Source: Lachnospiraceae bacterium
GTDB taxonomy: Bacteria; Bacillota; Clostridia; Lachnospirales; Lachnospiraceae
Direction of reading: 5' to 3'
DNA length: 64,000 nucleotides
Assembly: GCA_900759665.1 (NCBI GenBank)
Contig: CAAEWE010000042.1
Coordinates: 1 to 64,000 of the forward strand
The position numbers were made by a program, and so were the translations under genes. Shown in pieces: positions 34,054 to 42,693 of the stretch. The notes beneath the pieces are model-generated. The model was not told the origin of the DNA, did no database searches, and worked only from the letters and a program-made list of their open reading frames with translations. The stretch's first letter is position 1. Every line of letters starts with the position of its first letter.

Positions 34054-36010
34054 AGATGATACTCAAAAGGCAGATGACCATATTCTTGTTTGTCTGTCCG
34101 CAGCACCCTCGAACCTAAAAATAGTAAATACAGCAGCAAAGATGGCAAATGCGTTGCAGGCTCGTTTTACAGCTCTGTATGTGCAGACCGGTACAAAAGC
34201 AGAAGCTATGGATAAAGAAAAGCTGGAAGAACATATCCGGTATGCGGAAAAACTTGGGGCAGAAATAGTAATGACTCATGGGGAAAATGTGCCCTTACAG
34301 ATCGCAGAATACGCCAGACTTTCCAGTGTTACAATAATTGTTATCGGACAAAGCAATGCCAGACGAAATTACTTTTTCAGTAAATCAACTCTGACGGAAA
34401 AGTTAATTGAAATTGTACCGGACATTGATATCCATATTATTCAGGATGCGGTAAAAAATAGAACCTATTCAAAACGGTCATTTACAGAGCCTGTGGAAAA
34501 ACCATCTGCAAAAGACTATGTCCTGACAGCTTTTATATTTGCAGTATGTACCTTGATCGGTCTGTTATTCCAAAAATTGAATTTTACGGATACAAATATT
34601 GTAACTATATACATTCTGGGGGTTTTGCTTACTTCAATTGTGACAGATGGACATTTTTGCAGTATAGCCGGATCTTTTTTAAGCGTATTCTTATTTTGTT
34701 TTTTTCTCACAGAGCCGAGAATGTCTTTTCAGACGTATGCGGTGGGATATCCGGTAACATTTCTTATCATGCTTATTTCGTCCGTGCTTACTGGAACACT
34801 TGCGGCAAAGCTGAAAACACATGCTAAACTGTCCGCACAGCTTGCCTTTCGTACACAGGTTCTGTTTGACACAGATCGCCTGCTGCAAAGGGAAAAAGGA
34901 GCAAAGGAGATCCTTGGGGTTACCTGTACACAGCTGATTCGCTTATTAAACCGTAATATTACAGCATATATTGTGAAAAATGGAACTTTATCAGAGGGAA
35001 AACTTTTCTCCGGAGAAAAAGAAAATATTGAAGATTTTTTAACACAAGAAGAGCAGAATGCAGCCAGATGGACCTATGAAAACAGACAGCATGCTGGTGT
35101 ATCCACACACCATTTTCCCCAGGCCAAATGTTTATATCTGGCAATCCGAAGTGGGAATAATGTTTATGGCGTAATTGGGATACCGATGCAAAAAGAAACA
35201 CTGGATTCTTTTGAATATAGTATTCTGCTTTCTGTAATAAATGAATGTGCACTTGCCATGGAGAACGCACAAAATGCTATGGAGAAAGAGAAAAATGCGG
35301 TTTTAGCCAAAAATGAGCAGCTCCGTGCAGATCTTCTCCGTGCAATCTCTCATGATCTTCGAACCCCGCTCTGTTCCATTTCTGGCAATGCGGATATGCT
35401 TCTTAGCAACAGCGACCGCTTGGACGAAGCTACTAGGCATCAGATTTACACCGACATCTATGATGATTCTGAATGGTTGATCGGAGTTGTGGAGAATCTT
35501 CTTTCTATTACCAGGCTGAATGATGGAAGATTGAAATTTAAATTTACAGATCAGCTTTTGGATGAAGTGATTGCAGAGTCACTTCGACATATTAGCCGGA
35601 AACATGATGATTATAAAATTATGGCAGACTGTGAAGAACTTGTTCTTGTACGTATGGATGTACAGCTTATTATACAGGTTCTGGTGAATTTAATTGATAA
35701 CGCAATAAAATATACGCTGCCAGGTTCTGTAATCTGCATTCGGGGAATCAAAACAGAGGGAAAAGCACAGATAAGTGTAGAGGATAACGGTCCTGGAATT
35801 CCGGAAGAAATGAAGCCGCATATTTTTGAGATGTTTTATACAGGGAAAACAACAGTTGCAGATAGTCGCCGGAGTCTGGGACTTGGTTTGGCACTTTGCC
35901 ATTCTATCATAGAAGCACATAACGGAACTTTAACCCTTACGGATCATGCTCCCCATGGGTGCAATTTTATTTTTACTTTACCATTAAGTGAGGTGACATT
36001 AAATGAATAA
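34037..36010 (+). CDS. KdpD-like sensor histidine kinase lacking the N-terminal KdpD domain
   Basis: Residues ~13-140 are a universal stress protein-like domain and ~160-260 hold four membrane helices (DUF4118 type). Then come a GAF-like region (~265-410), HisKA with the phosphorylated His in ISHDLRTPL (~438) and an HATPase_c domain with LVNLIDNAIKY (N box) and DNGPGIPEE (G1). This is the second half of KdpD; the ~220-residue KdpD domain with its Walker motif is absent, although it is present in canonical KdpD. The partner response regulator overlaps its 3' end by 8 nt. It presumably reports K+ or turgor for the ktr genes upstream. Confidence 0.9.
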   Translation: MNQKIEDDTQKADDHILVCLSAAPSNLKIVNTAAKMANALQARFTALYVQTGTKAEAMDKEKLEEHIRYAEKLGAEIVMTHGENVPLQIAEYARLSSVTIIVIGQSNARRNYFFSKSTLTEKLIEIVPDIDIHIIQDAVKNRTYSKRSFTEPVEKPSAKDYVLTAFIFAVCTLIGLLFQKLNFTDTNIVTIYILGVLLTSIVTDGHFCSIAGSFLSVFLFCFFLTEPRMSFQTYAVGYPVTFLIMLISSVLTGTLAAKLKTHAKLSAQLAFRTQVLFDTDRLLQREKGAKEILGVTCTQLIRLLNRNITAYIVKNGTLSEGKLFSGEKENIEDFLTQEEQNAARWTYENRQHAGVSTHHFPQAKCLYLAIRSGNNVYGVIGIPMQKETLDSFEYSILLSVINECALAMENAQNAMEKEKNAVLAKNEQLRADLLRAISHDLRTPLCSISGNADMLLSNSDRLDEATRHQIYTDIYDDSEWLIGVVENLLSITRLNDGRLKFKFTDQLLDEVIAESLRHISRKHDDYKIMADCEELVLVRMDVQLIIQVLVNLIDNAIKYTLPGSVICIRGIKTEGKAQISVEDNGPGIPEEMKPHIFEMFYTGKTTVADSRRSLGLGLALCHSIIEAHNGTLTLTDHAPHGCNFIFTLPLSEVTLNE

Positions 36011-36761
36011 AACATTAATACTTGTGGTTGAGGATGACAGGCCTATACGTAACCTGATCATTACTACATTAAAAACACATGACTATAAATATCTGGCAGC
36101 AGAAAACGGATCTTCAGCTATTCTGGAGGCTTCGTCTCATAATCCGGATATTGTTCTTCTGGATCTGGGTCTCCCGGATATAGAAGGAGTAGAGGTAATA
36201 AAGAAAATTCGGACCTGGTCGAATATGCCGATTATTGTGATCAGTGCCAGAAGTGAGGATGCGGACAAAATAGAAGCACTGGATGCAGGGGCTGATGATT
36301 ATATTACAAAACCATTTTCAGTGGAAGAATTACTTGCACGTATCCGTGTCACTCAGAGGAGGCTTGCCATAACACAGGCTGGGGATCAGTTGGAAACCTC
36401 TATTTTTGAAAATGGGGGATTAAAGATAGATTATACGGCCGGCTGTACATATCTGAAGGGAGAAGAACTACATTTGACACCTATTGAGTATAAGTTGCTC
36501 TGCCTTCTATCCCGCAATGTGGGCAGGGTACTGACACATACCTATATTACCCGGCAGATTTGGGGACGATGTTCGGAAAATGATGTTGCGTCTCTTAGAG
36601 TTTTTATGGCAACACTGAGAAAAAAACTAGAACCTGAGAAAACCGGAGAAAAATATATCCAGACGCATATTGGAATTGGATATCGTATGCTTAGAATTGA
36701 TAATACCATACAAAATATGCACCCAGATCAATCAGAGGATCATAGAATTTTTCAGAGGTAA
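36003..36761 (+). CDS. KdpE-like OmpR-family response regulator
   Basis: The receiver domain (1-~120) has the acidic pair EDD near residue 10-12, the phosphorylated Asp54 in LLDLGLPD, and Lys in ITKPFSVEE near 104. The C-terminal winged helix (~145-235) shows the typical LTPIEYKLLCLLSRNVGRVL and RVFMATLRKKLEPE segments. The KdpE-like features are the VVEDDRPIRN start and the SARSEDADKIEALDAGADDY block. It overlaps the kinase gene. It is likely to bind the phased TTATAC sites upstream of ktrB. Confidence 0.92.
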   Translation: MNKTLILVVEDDRPIRNLIITTLKTHDYKYLAAENGSSAILEASSHNPDIVLLDLGLPDIEGVEVIKKIRTWSNMPIIVISARSEDADKIEALDAGADDYITKPFSVEELLARIRVTQRRLAITQAGDQLETSIFENGGLKIDYTAGCTYLKGEELHLTPIEYKLLCLLSRNVGRVLTHTYITRQIWGRCSENDVASLRVFMATLRKKLEPEKTGEKYIQTHIGIGYRMLRIDNTIQNMHPDQSEDHRIFQR

Positions 36762-36765
36762 TGAT

Positions 36766-36918
36766 TCATAGTTTGCGCTGGTATAGCAGCAGGAGATACC
36801 ATAGATCAACTTCTTTTATTAAGTATTCTTTGCGGACGAGTGGATCACCACCGGTGTAAATATACATATATTCGCCAAGTTCTTCTTCCTTTGGCCAACC
36901 AATCAGAGATGCATTCAT
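36766..36918 (-). pseudogene. possible remnant of a radical SAM protein gene
   Basis: Read on the minus strand from ATG 36918 with AGAGAAGG as ribosome site, 50 codons encode a peptide containing GEYMYIYTGGDPLVRKEYLI. TGGxPLVRK followed by a helix is the motif next to strand 2-3 in many radical SAM enzymes, normally in the middle of a ~400-residue protein, whereas here it begins 17 residues after a start and ends in a short unrelated tail. It lies at the right border of the AT-rich potassium island and is best read as debris from a deletion. Confidence 0.4.
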
Positions 36919-37030
36919 AATACCTTCTCTTTTAAAAAACTTGTGAAAAGCACTGAAATGATGTAAAATGATTAAGATAGTGTATTTGTGAGAAAATGAA
37001 AAAGAAGATATATGGTAATGGAGGCATGTC

Positions 37031-39166
37031 ATGGACTTAAATGTGCAGTTTTATAAGATGTCAAAGCAGATGAAGACGCAGCTGTATCTGGATAATCTGA
37101 CAACGATATTCAATCCGCAGGCGTTATTTGCCGATGGGACAGAGTTTTACCGCTGTCCGTCCGAACCGGATCCCTACGACCGGGTGAGACTGCGGCTTCG
37201 ATGTGCCAGGGAGAATCTGGATTCCGTTATTCTTATCTTTAACGACGAGCGCATTGAGATGGAGAAGCTTTATAATGACCGCATGTTTGATTATTATGAG
37301 ACATTTGTACAGCTTGGCACGGAGCAGGTGTTCTATTACTTTGAGATTCACTGTGGTCAGATGGTGTGCTATTACAACAATGTGGGATTATGTAATTCCG
37401 TAGAGGAGTACTACAATTTCACCATGACACCGGGGTTTCATACACCGGACTGGGCAAAGGGAGCGGTGTTTTACCAGATTTATGTGGATCGTTTCTACAA
37501 TGGAGACCGCAGCAACGATGTAGAGGATAATGAGTACATTTATATCGGAGAAGGCACCAGCAAGGTGACCGACTGGAATAAATATCCCGCAGCCATGGGT
37601 GTCCGGGAGTTTTACGGAGGTGATATCGCCGGTGTCATGCAGAAGTTAGATTATCTGCAGGAGCTGGGAGTAGAGGTTATCTATCTGAATCCGGTTTTTG
37701 TATCTCCGTCGAACCATAAGTACGACATTCAGGATTATGATTATATTGATCCTCATTTTGGACGGATCGTTAAGGACGAGGGAGAGCTTTTACAGAAGGA
37801 TGAGCATGGAAACTGGAAGGCAGATGCAAATTATCCAAATAAAGATGCGTCACGTTATATCTGCCGTGTAACGGATAAGGAGAATCTGGAGGCGAGTAAC
37901 CGGCTCTTTGCCGAGTTTGTGGAAGAGGTTCACCGCAGGGGGATGAAGGTTATTCTCGATGGTGTATTTAATCACTGCGGTTCCTTTAATAAATGGCTGG
38001 ACAGAGAATGCATTTATGAAAACGCAGAGGGTTATGAAAAGGGAGCATATGTGTCAGAGGACAGTCCGTACAATACCTTCTTTAAATTCCGGGAACGCCA
38101 GTGGCCATATAACCCTCATTATGATGGCTGGTGGGGACATGATACGCTGCCGAAGCTGAATTATGAGGAATCCCCGGCATTATTTGATTACATTATGCAT
38201 GTGGGTCGTAAATGGGTTTCCCCACCATATAATGTGGATGGATGGAGACTTGACGTGGCTGCCGATCTGGGACAGTCCGGAGAGTACAATCACTACTTCT
38301 GGAAGGAGTTTCGCCGTAACGTCAAAGAGGCGAATCCGAATGCTCTGATCCTTGCGGAGCACTATGGAGATCCGACAGAATGGCTCAAGGGCGATGAGTG
38401 GGATACGGTCATGAACTACGATGCCTTTATGGAGCCGTTGACCTGGTTCCTCACAGGCGTGGAGAAGCACAGTGATGAGTATCGTCAGGATCAACTGGGC
38501 AACCCGGATTCTTTTTTTGGTTCCATGCGTCATTTTATGACACGTTTCCATACACAGTCCCTTCAGGTAGCGATGAATGAGCTGTCCAACCATGACCATT
38601 CCCGTTTCCTTACCAGAACAAACCGTAAGGTGGGACGAACCGCATATCTGGGACCGGAGGCGGCAAACGAGGGTGTCGATAAAGCGATCATGCGTCTGGC
38701 TGTTATGATCCAGATGACATGGCCCGGAGCACCGACAATCTATTATGGAGATGAGGCGGGACTCTGCGGATGGACGGATCCGGATAACCGCCGTGCATAC
38801 CCATGGGGCAGAGAAGATCAGGATCTGATCGATTTCCATAAGGAGATTATCCGCATTCATAAGGATTATCAGGCAATGAAGACCGGGTCGATCCTGTTCC
38901 TGCATGGCCAGTATCAGTTTATCAGCTATGGCAGATTTGATGAGCAGGACAAATTTGTGGTCGCCATTAACAGCGGAGAGCAGCCGGTATCGGTAAATCT
39001 GCCGGTATGGCGTCTTGGACTGACAGAGGCAACGCGTATGGCACGCCTGATCAATACCGGTATGGATGGATTTTCTTTGGAGACAGCGATGTATAGCGTG
39101 GAAAACGGAATCCTTCACCTGAATTGTCCACCGAAATACGGAGTGGTCATTAAAAATCTGGGATAA
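37031..39166 (+). CDS. GH13 alpha-glucan hydrolase (neopullulanase/cyclomaltodextrinase type)
   Basis: The 711-residue protein has an N-terminal CBM34-like beta domain (~20-130), then a GH13 TIM barrel. The conserved regions are DGVFNHCG, GWRLDVA with the nucleophile Asp, LILAEHYGD with the acid/base Glu, and ELSNHDHSR. A C-terminal beta domain is also present. There is no signal peptide, so it acts on oligosaccharides inside the cell, as in GH13 subfamily 20 enzymes that cut maltodextrins or cyclodextrins. GGAGG lies 7 nt before the ATG. glgP about 9 kb downstream could act on the same glucans. Confidence 0.92.
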   Translation: MDLNVQFYKMSKQMKTQLYLDNLTTIFNPQALFADGTEFYRCPSEPDPYDRVRLRLRCARENLDSVILIFNDERIEMEKLYNDRMFDYYETFVQLGTEQVFYYFEIHCGQMVCYYNNVGLCNSVEEYYNFTMTPGFHTPDWAKGAVFYQIYVDRFYNGDRSNDVEDNEYIYIGEGTSKVTDWNKYPAAMGVREFYGGDIAGVMQKLDYLQELGVEVIYLNPVFVSPSNHKYDIQDYDYIDPHFGRIVKDEGELLQKDEHGNWKADANYPNKDASRYICRVTDKENLEASNRLFAEFVEEVHRRGMKVILDGVFNHCGSFNKWLDRECIYENAEGYEKGAYVSEDSPYNTFFKFRERQWPYNPHYDGWWGHDTLPKLNYEESPALFDYIMHVGRKWVSPPYNVDGWRLDVAADLGQSGEYNHYFWKEFRRNVKEANPNALILAEHYGDPTEWLKGDEWDTVMNYDAFMEPLTWFLTGVEKHSDEYRQDQLGNPDSFFGSMRHFMTRFHTQSLQVAMNELSNHDHSRFLTRTNRKVGRTAYLGPEAANEGVDKAIMRLAVMIQMTWPGAPTIYYGDEAGLCGWTDPDNRRAYPWGREDQDLIDFHKEIIRIHKDYQAMKTGSILFLHGQYQFISYGRFDEQDKFVVAINSGEQPVSVNLPVWRLGLTEATRMARLINTGMDGFSLETAMYSVENGILHLNCPPKYGVVIKNLG

Positions 39167-39218
39167 TGGATATTTCTGCGAAACATGAGAAGCAGAGCAA
39201 ACGAGGAAAGGACAAAAT

Positions 39219-40604
39219 ATGGGTAAGTTACGGGACTGGATGCATGGCAGGGGCAGAGGCGTTGTGATCGCCGTTGTGATATTGCTGGCATTATGGATCA
39301 TAGTGGATTTTTACCGGACGAATCATCCGAAGCCGGAGCAGAAGGAGCCGGCCGAAATATCAGAACCCTACGAGGGGAGCGACTCGTCCTCGGCAGAGGA
39401 TCTGCAGGAGGACAGTGACTCAGCGAAGGATCCGGAGGAAACGCAGGATAAGAAAGAGGACAATTCCGGGAAGCCGGGGGATTCTTCGGATGGCCAGACT
39501 GTCACAGAGGAAAAGGCAGGAAGGGTTTCCGGTGAGGATACCTCGAAGGAGGATCCGAAGTTAGATACCACAGAGGAAGATACAAGGGACTCCGGTCTTA
39601 CTACGACAGAGGAAGATACCGGGACTCCGGGGGAAGCATCCCAGACAGACACGGGAGATATTACCCTTGGTTTTGCCGGGGATATCAATCTGGATGAAAC
39701 CTGGACGGTGATGAAGCATATGCGCCAGAAGGGCAAAGGCATTCAGGGTTGTATTGATCCGCGCCTGATCCGGAAGATGCGGAGTTATGATTATATGGTG
39801 CTGAACAATGAATTTTCCATTAGTAACCGTGGTAAGGCAATGAAGGGAAAGGCATATACCTTCCGGGCACCCCGCAGGAATGCAAAGCTGTTGCAGCAGC
39901 TGGGAGTTGATGCAGTTTCTCTTGCCAACAATCATGTTTATGATTATGGAAAACAGGCGTTTCTGGATACGTTGTCTACACTGGAAAACAATGGAATAAA
40001 ATATACCGGTGGTGGGAAAGATAGCAAAGAGGCGAAAAAACCGGTCTATTTTGAGAGCAAAGGGAAAACCATTGCGGTGATCGCTGCCACAAGAGCAGAG
40101 AAGTATATTCTCACACCGGCGGCGGGAAAGCATTCCCCGGGAGTCTTTCGGACCTACGATGACACACAATATGTCCGGGCGATCCGAAGGGCCAGGAAAA
40201 GGGCGGATGTCGTCATTGCATTTGTGCACTGGGGGACAGAATACAGCACGAAGCTGGAAACGGCACAGACAAGCCAGGCAAAGGATTATATCAATGCCGG
40301 GGCGGATGTTGTAGTCGGTGCCCATACCCATTGTCTGCAGGGAGTGGGGTATTATAAAGGAAAGCCGATCTTTTACAGTCTGGGCAACTACTGGTTTAAT
40401 GAAAAGACATTATATACCACGCTGCTTGAACTCACGATCCGGGAGAACGGATCCATCGAGGCGAGGATGCTGCCATGTCTGCAGTCCGGAAGAGAAACCC
40501 ATCTTCTGACGGCGAAAAGCAAAGTGAGAAAATTTGTCAATTACGTCAATGGAATTTCGGAAAATGCGAAGATTGGAGCAAAAGGGGTCGTGCACTCCCG
40601 GTAA
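39219..40604 (+). CDS. CapA-family membrane-anchored metallophosphatase-like protein
   Basis: An N-terminal membrane anchor (~11-30) is followed by ~115 residues rich in Glu, Asp, Ser and Thr, then a PGA_cap/CapA domain (~145-455). That domain opens with LGFAGDINLD and continues with VLNNEFSIS, SLANNHVYDYG, FVHWGTEYS and VVGAHTHCLQG, the expected metal-binding Asp, Asn and His positions. CapA (PgsA) takes part in poly-gamma-glutamate production in Bacillus, but no capB or capC is nearby, and stand-alone CapA proteins of this type in Clostridia have no proven role. The domain faces outside, held away from the membrane by the acidic linker. Confidence 0.88.
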   Translation: MGKLRDWMHGRGRGVVIAVVILLALWIIVDFYRTNHPKPEQKEPAEISEPYEGSDSSSAEDLQEDSDSAKDPEETQDKKEDNSGKPGDSSDGQTVTEEKAGRVSGEDTSKEDPKLDTTEEDTRDSGLTTTEEDTGTPGEASQTDTGDITLGFAGDINLDETWTVMKHMRQKGKGIQGCIDPRLIRKMRSYDYMVLNNEFSISNRGKAMKGKAYTFRAPRRNAKLLQQLGVDAVSLANNHVYDYGKQAFLDTLSTLENNGIKYTGGGKDSKEAKKPVYFESKGKTIAVIAATRAEKYILTPAAGKHSPGVFRTYDDTQYVRAIRRARKRADVVIAFVHWGTEYSTKLETAQTSQAKDYINAGADVVVGAHTHCLQGVGYYKGKPIFYSLGNYWFNEKTLYTTLLELTIRENGSIEARMLPCLQSGRETHLLTAKSKVRKFVNYVNGISENAKIGAKGVVHSR

Positions 40605-40629
40605 TATCCGTAAATGAAACTGACAGCGG

Positions 40630-40657
40630 TTGACAATAACAGCGAAATGAGTATAAT
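40630..40657 (+). promoter_or_regulatory. promoter of the iscS-iscU-mnmA cluster
   Basis: TTGACA (40630-40635) and TATAAT (40652-40657), both perfect, are spaced by 16 nt. The ~95-nt leader to iscS shows no IscR-type site that I can identify. Confidence 0.8.
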
Positions 40658-40761
40658 TACAGACAGCCCATAGAATTAGTAGGAAATATGGACTTATCTA
40701 TATTTTAAATACATATCTGTCCTGAAACAGGGACAGACACAGAAAGGCAGTGGTATACACT

Positions 40762-41949
40762 ATGAGCAAATTGATCTATTTAGATAATGCAGCAACAACA
40801 TCGGTCAGACCGGAAGTGTTTGAGGCGATGAAACCATATTATCTGGAGAATTACAGCAATCCTTCCAGCGTATACAGCTTTGCCGGAGAGGCCAAAAAAG
40901 CCATGGAGGATGCCAGAAAGGTGATTGCGGATTCTCTGGGAGCAGCAGCCACGGAGATTTATTTTACCGGAGGTGGCAGTGAGTCAGACAACTGGGTGCT
41001 GAAGGGCGTTGCCGAGGCATACCAGTCCAAAGGGAAGCATATCATCACATCCAAGATCGAGCATCATGCGATCCTGCATACCTGCGAGTATCTGGAAAAG
41101 CATGGTTATGAGATCACATACCTTGATGTGGATGAAAATGGTCTTGTCACACCGGAGGAGGTTGAGAAAGCGATCCGTCCGGATACGATCCTGATCAGTA
41201 TTATGTTTGCCAATAATGAGATCGGTACCATTGAGCCGATCGCTGAGATCGGAAAGGTTGCCCATGAGCATGGGGTATTATTCCATACGGATGCCGTTCA
41301 GGCATATGCACATGTACCAATTAACGTACAGGAGATGAACATCGACATGCTCAGTGCCAGCGGTCATAAGTTCCATGGACCAAAGGGCATTGGTTTCCTG
41401 TATATGAGCAATAAGGTAAAGATCGGTCCGCTGATCCACGGCGGTTCCCAGGAGCGTTCCCGTCGTGCAGGTACCCACAATGTACCGGGTATCGTCGGTA
41501 TGGCAAAGGCTGCCCAGCTTGCTCATGCCAAGATGGATGAGATCATGGCGAAGGAAACAGCACTGAGAGATCATCTGATCGGCAGACTGGAAAAGGAGAT
41601 TCCTTACTGCCGTCTCAATGGTGACCGTGTAAAACGTCTGCCAAACAACGTAAATTTCTGTTTCCGTTTCATTGAGGGAGAGTCTCTTCTGATCCTTCTG
41701 GATCAGAACGGCATTTGTGCATCCAGTGGTTCTGCCTGCACATCCGGTTCACTGGATCCTTCCCATGTACTGCTGGCGATCGGTCTGCCTCATGAGATCG
41801 CACACGGTTCTCTCCGTTTGACCCTTTCAGAGGACAATACGATGGAAGAAATGGACTTCGTCGCAGATCATGCCAAGAAGATTGTGGAGAGACTGCGCAG
41901 CATGTCTCCTCTGTATGATGATTTTGTAAAGCAGCAGAAGGAGCAGTAA
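40762..41949 (+). CDS. iscS: cysteine desulfurase (NifS/IscS type)
   Basis: This PLP enzyme takes sulfur from cysteine for Fe-S clusters and tRNA thiolation. The 395-residue protein has the N-terminal IYLDNAATTSVRPEV, HHAIL (PLP-stacking His), the PLP lysine in SGHKFHGPKG and the catalytic cysteine in CASSGSACTSG near residue 325, with the short NifS-like loop. A GTG at 40750 is in frame; the family start fits the ATG at 40762, although AAAGG is then 14 nt away. iscU and mnmA follow, so it is the likely sulfur donor for both. Confidence 0.95.
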   Translation: MSKLIYLDNAATTSVRPEVFEAMKPYYLENYSNPSSVYSFAGEAKKAMEDARKVIADSLGAAATEIYFTGGGSESDNWVLKGVAEAYQSKGKHIITSKIEHHAILHTCEYLEKHGYEITYLDVDENGLVTPEEVEKAIRPDTILISIMFANNEIGTIEPIAEIGKVAHEHGVLFHTDAVQAYAHVPINVQEMNIDMLSASGHKFHGPKGIGFLYMSNKVKIGPLIHGGSQERSRRAGTHNVPGIVGMAKAAQLAHAKMDEIMAKETALRDHLIGRLEKEIPYCRLNGDRVKRLPNNVNFCFRFIEGESLLILLDQNGICASSGSACTSGSLDPSHVLLAIGLPHEIAHGSLRLTLSEDNTMEEMDFVADHAKKIVERLRSMSPLYDDFVKQQKEQ

Positions 41950-41993
41950 TAAATACAACCCTATAGATCAGACAAAAGAAAGGGAGATTATCA

Positions 41994-42422
41994 ATGAATT
42001 ATAGCGAAAAAGTAATGGATCATTTCAATAATCCGAGAAATGTGGGAGAGATTGAAAATGCAAGTGGTGTCGGTACCGTAGGAAATGCAAAGTGCGGTGA
42101 TATCATGCGTATTTATCTGGATATTGATGAGGACACCAAGATCGTAAAGGACTGCAAATTCAAGACCTTTGGCTGTGGTGCTGCAGTAGCAACCAGCAGT
42201 ATGGCAACAGAGCTTGTAAAGGGCAAGACGATCTATGAGGCTCTTGAGGTAACCAATAAGGCTGTTATGGAAGCACTGGACGGACTTCCACCGGTAAAGG
42301 TGCATTGCTCACTGCTTGCAGAGGAGGCGATTCACGCAGCTCTTTGGGATTATGCAGAGAAGAATCATATTACAATTGAAGGATTAAAAAAGCCGAAGAC
42401 TGATATTTCGGATGAGGACTAA
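41994..42422 (+). CDS. iscU: Fe-S cluster scaffold protein IscU/NifU N-terminal type
   Basis: The 142-residue protein carries the three scaffold cysteines: in GNAKCGD near residue 36, in FKTFGCGAA near 62 and in KVHCSLLAEEA near 104. The neighbouring Asp of CGD is conserved. It receives sulfur from the cysteine desulfurase encoded 44 nt upstream and assembles Fe-S clusters. AAAGGGAGA precedes the start. The C-terminal tail ends in SDED and is slightly longer than in E. coli IscU. Confidence 0.95.
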   Translation: MNYSEKVMDHFNNPRNVGEIENASGVGTVGNAKCGDIMRIYLDIDEDTKIVKDCKFKTFGCGAAVATSSMATELVKGKTIYEALEVTNKAVMEALDGLPPVKVHCSLLAEEAIHAALWDYAEKNHITIEGLKKPKTDISDED

Positions 42423-42586
42423 TGCGAAAATTACTTCTAAGACTGCACAATACGCAGTCAAGAAGTAATAAGATTTCGCATAGAAAAGCGCAGAAACAGC
42501 GCTTTTCACAGCGGAGGTTTTGGAGGAGCAGAGCTTCTAAAGCAGCGCTTTTCGCAGTTGAGATTTTGGAAGAGCTTTAAATTAAG
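42423..42586 (+). repeat. hairpin and direct-repeat region between iscU and mnmA
   Basis: Three structures stack here. A long imperfect hairpin runs 42423-42480 (TGCGAAA with TTTCGCA, plus ACTTCT/AGAAGT and GACTGC/GCAGTC). A perfect hairpin GAAAAGCGC/GCGCTTTTC lies at 42483-42507. A 46-nt direct repeat begins CAGCGCTTTTC at 42497 and again at 42543, each followed by a GAG-GTTTTGGA-GAGC-like stretch. No gene was found in it. It is followed by a terminator, so it may be a 3' UTR or a small repeat cluster. Confidence 0.6.
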
Positions 42587-42618
42587 AACCGGACGGTTGT
42601 TGGACTGTCCGGTTTTTT
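42587..42618 (+). terminator. terminator before mnmA
   Basis: AACCGGAC (42587-42594) pairs with GTCCGGTT (42607-42614) and runs into TTTTTT. It should end most iscS-iscU transcripts, so mnmA is reached by read-through or by its own weak promoter. Confidence 0.88.
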
Positions 42619-42693
42619 CGAAAGTACAAAAAGGGAAGGTTTTATTTTACCGACAGGATGCCTGTGGTCAGAAACTGCAGGCTTTGGAAAGGC

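Noticed and set aside
38180..39301. 373-codon minus-strand frame over the GH13 gene
   Set aside because: It overlaps a well-supported enzyme and has the Cys/His/Leu-rich composition typical of antisense frames.
42423..42507. tRNA gene or CRISPR repeats between iscU and mnmA
   Set aside because: The hairpins do not fold into a cloverleaf and there are only two diverged repeats, without regular spacers.
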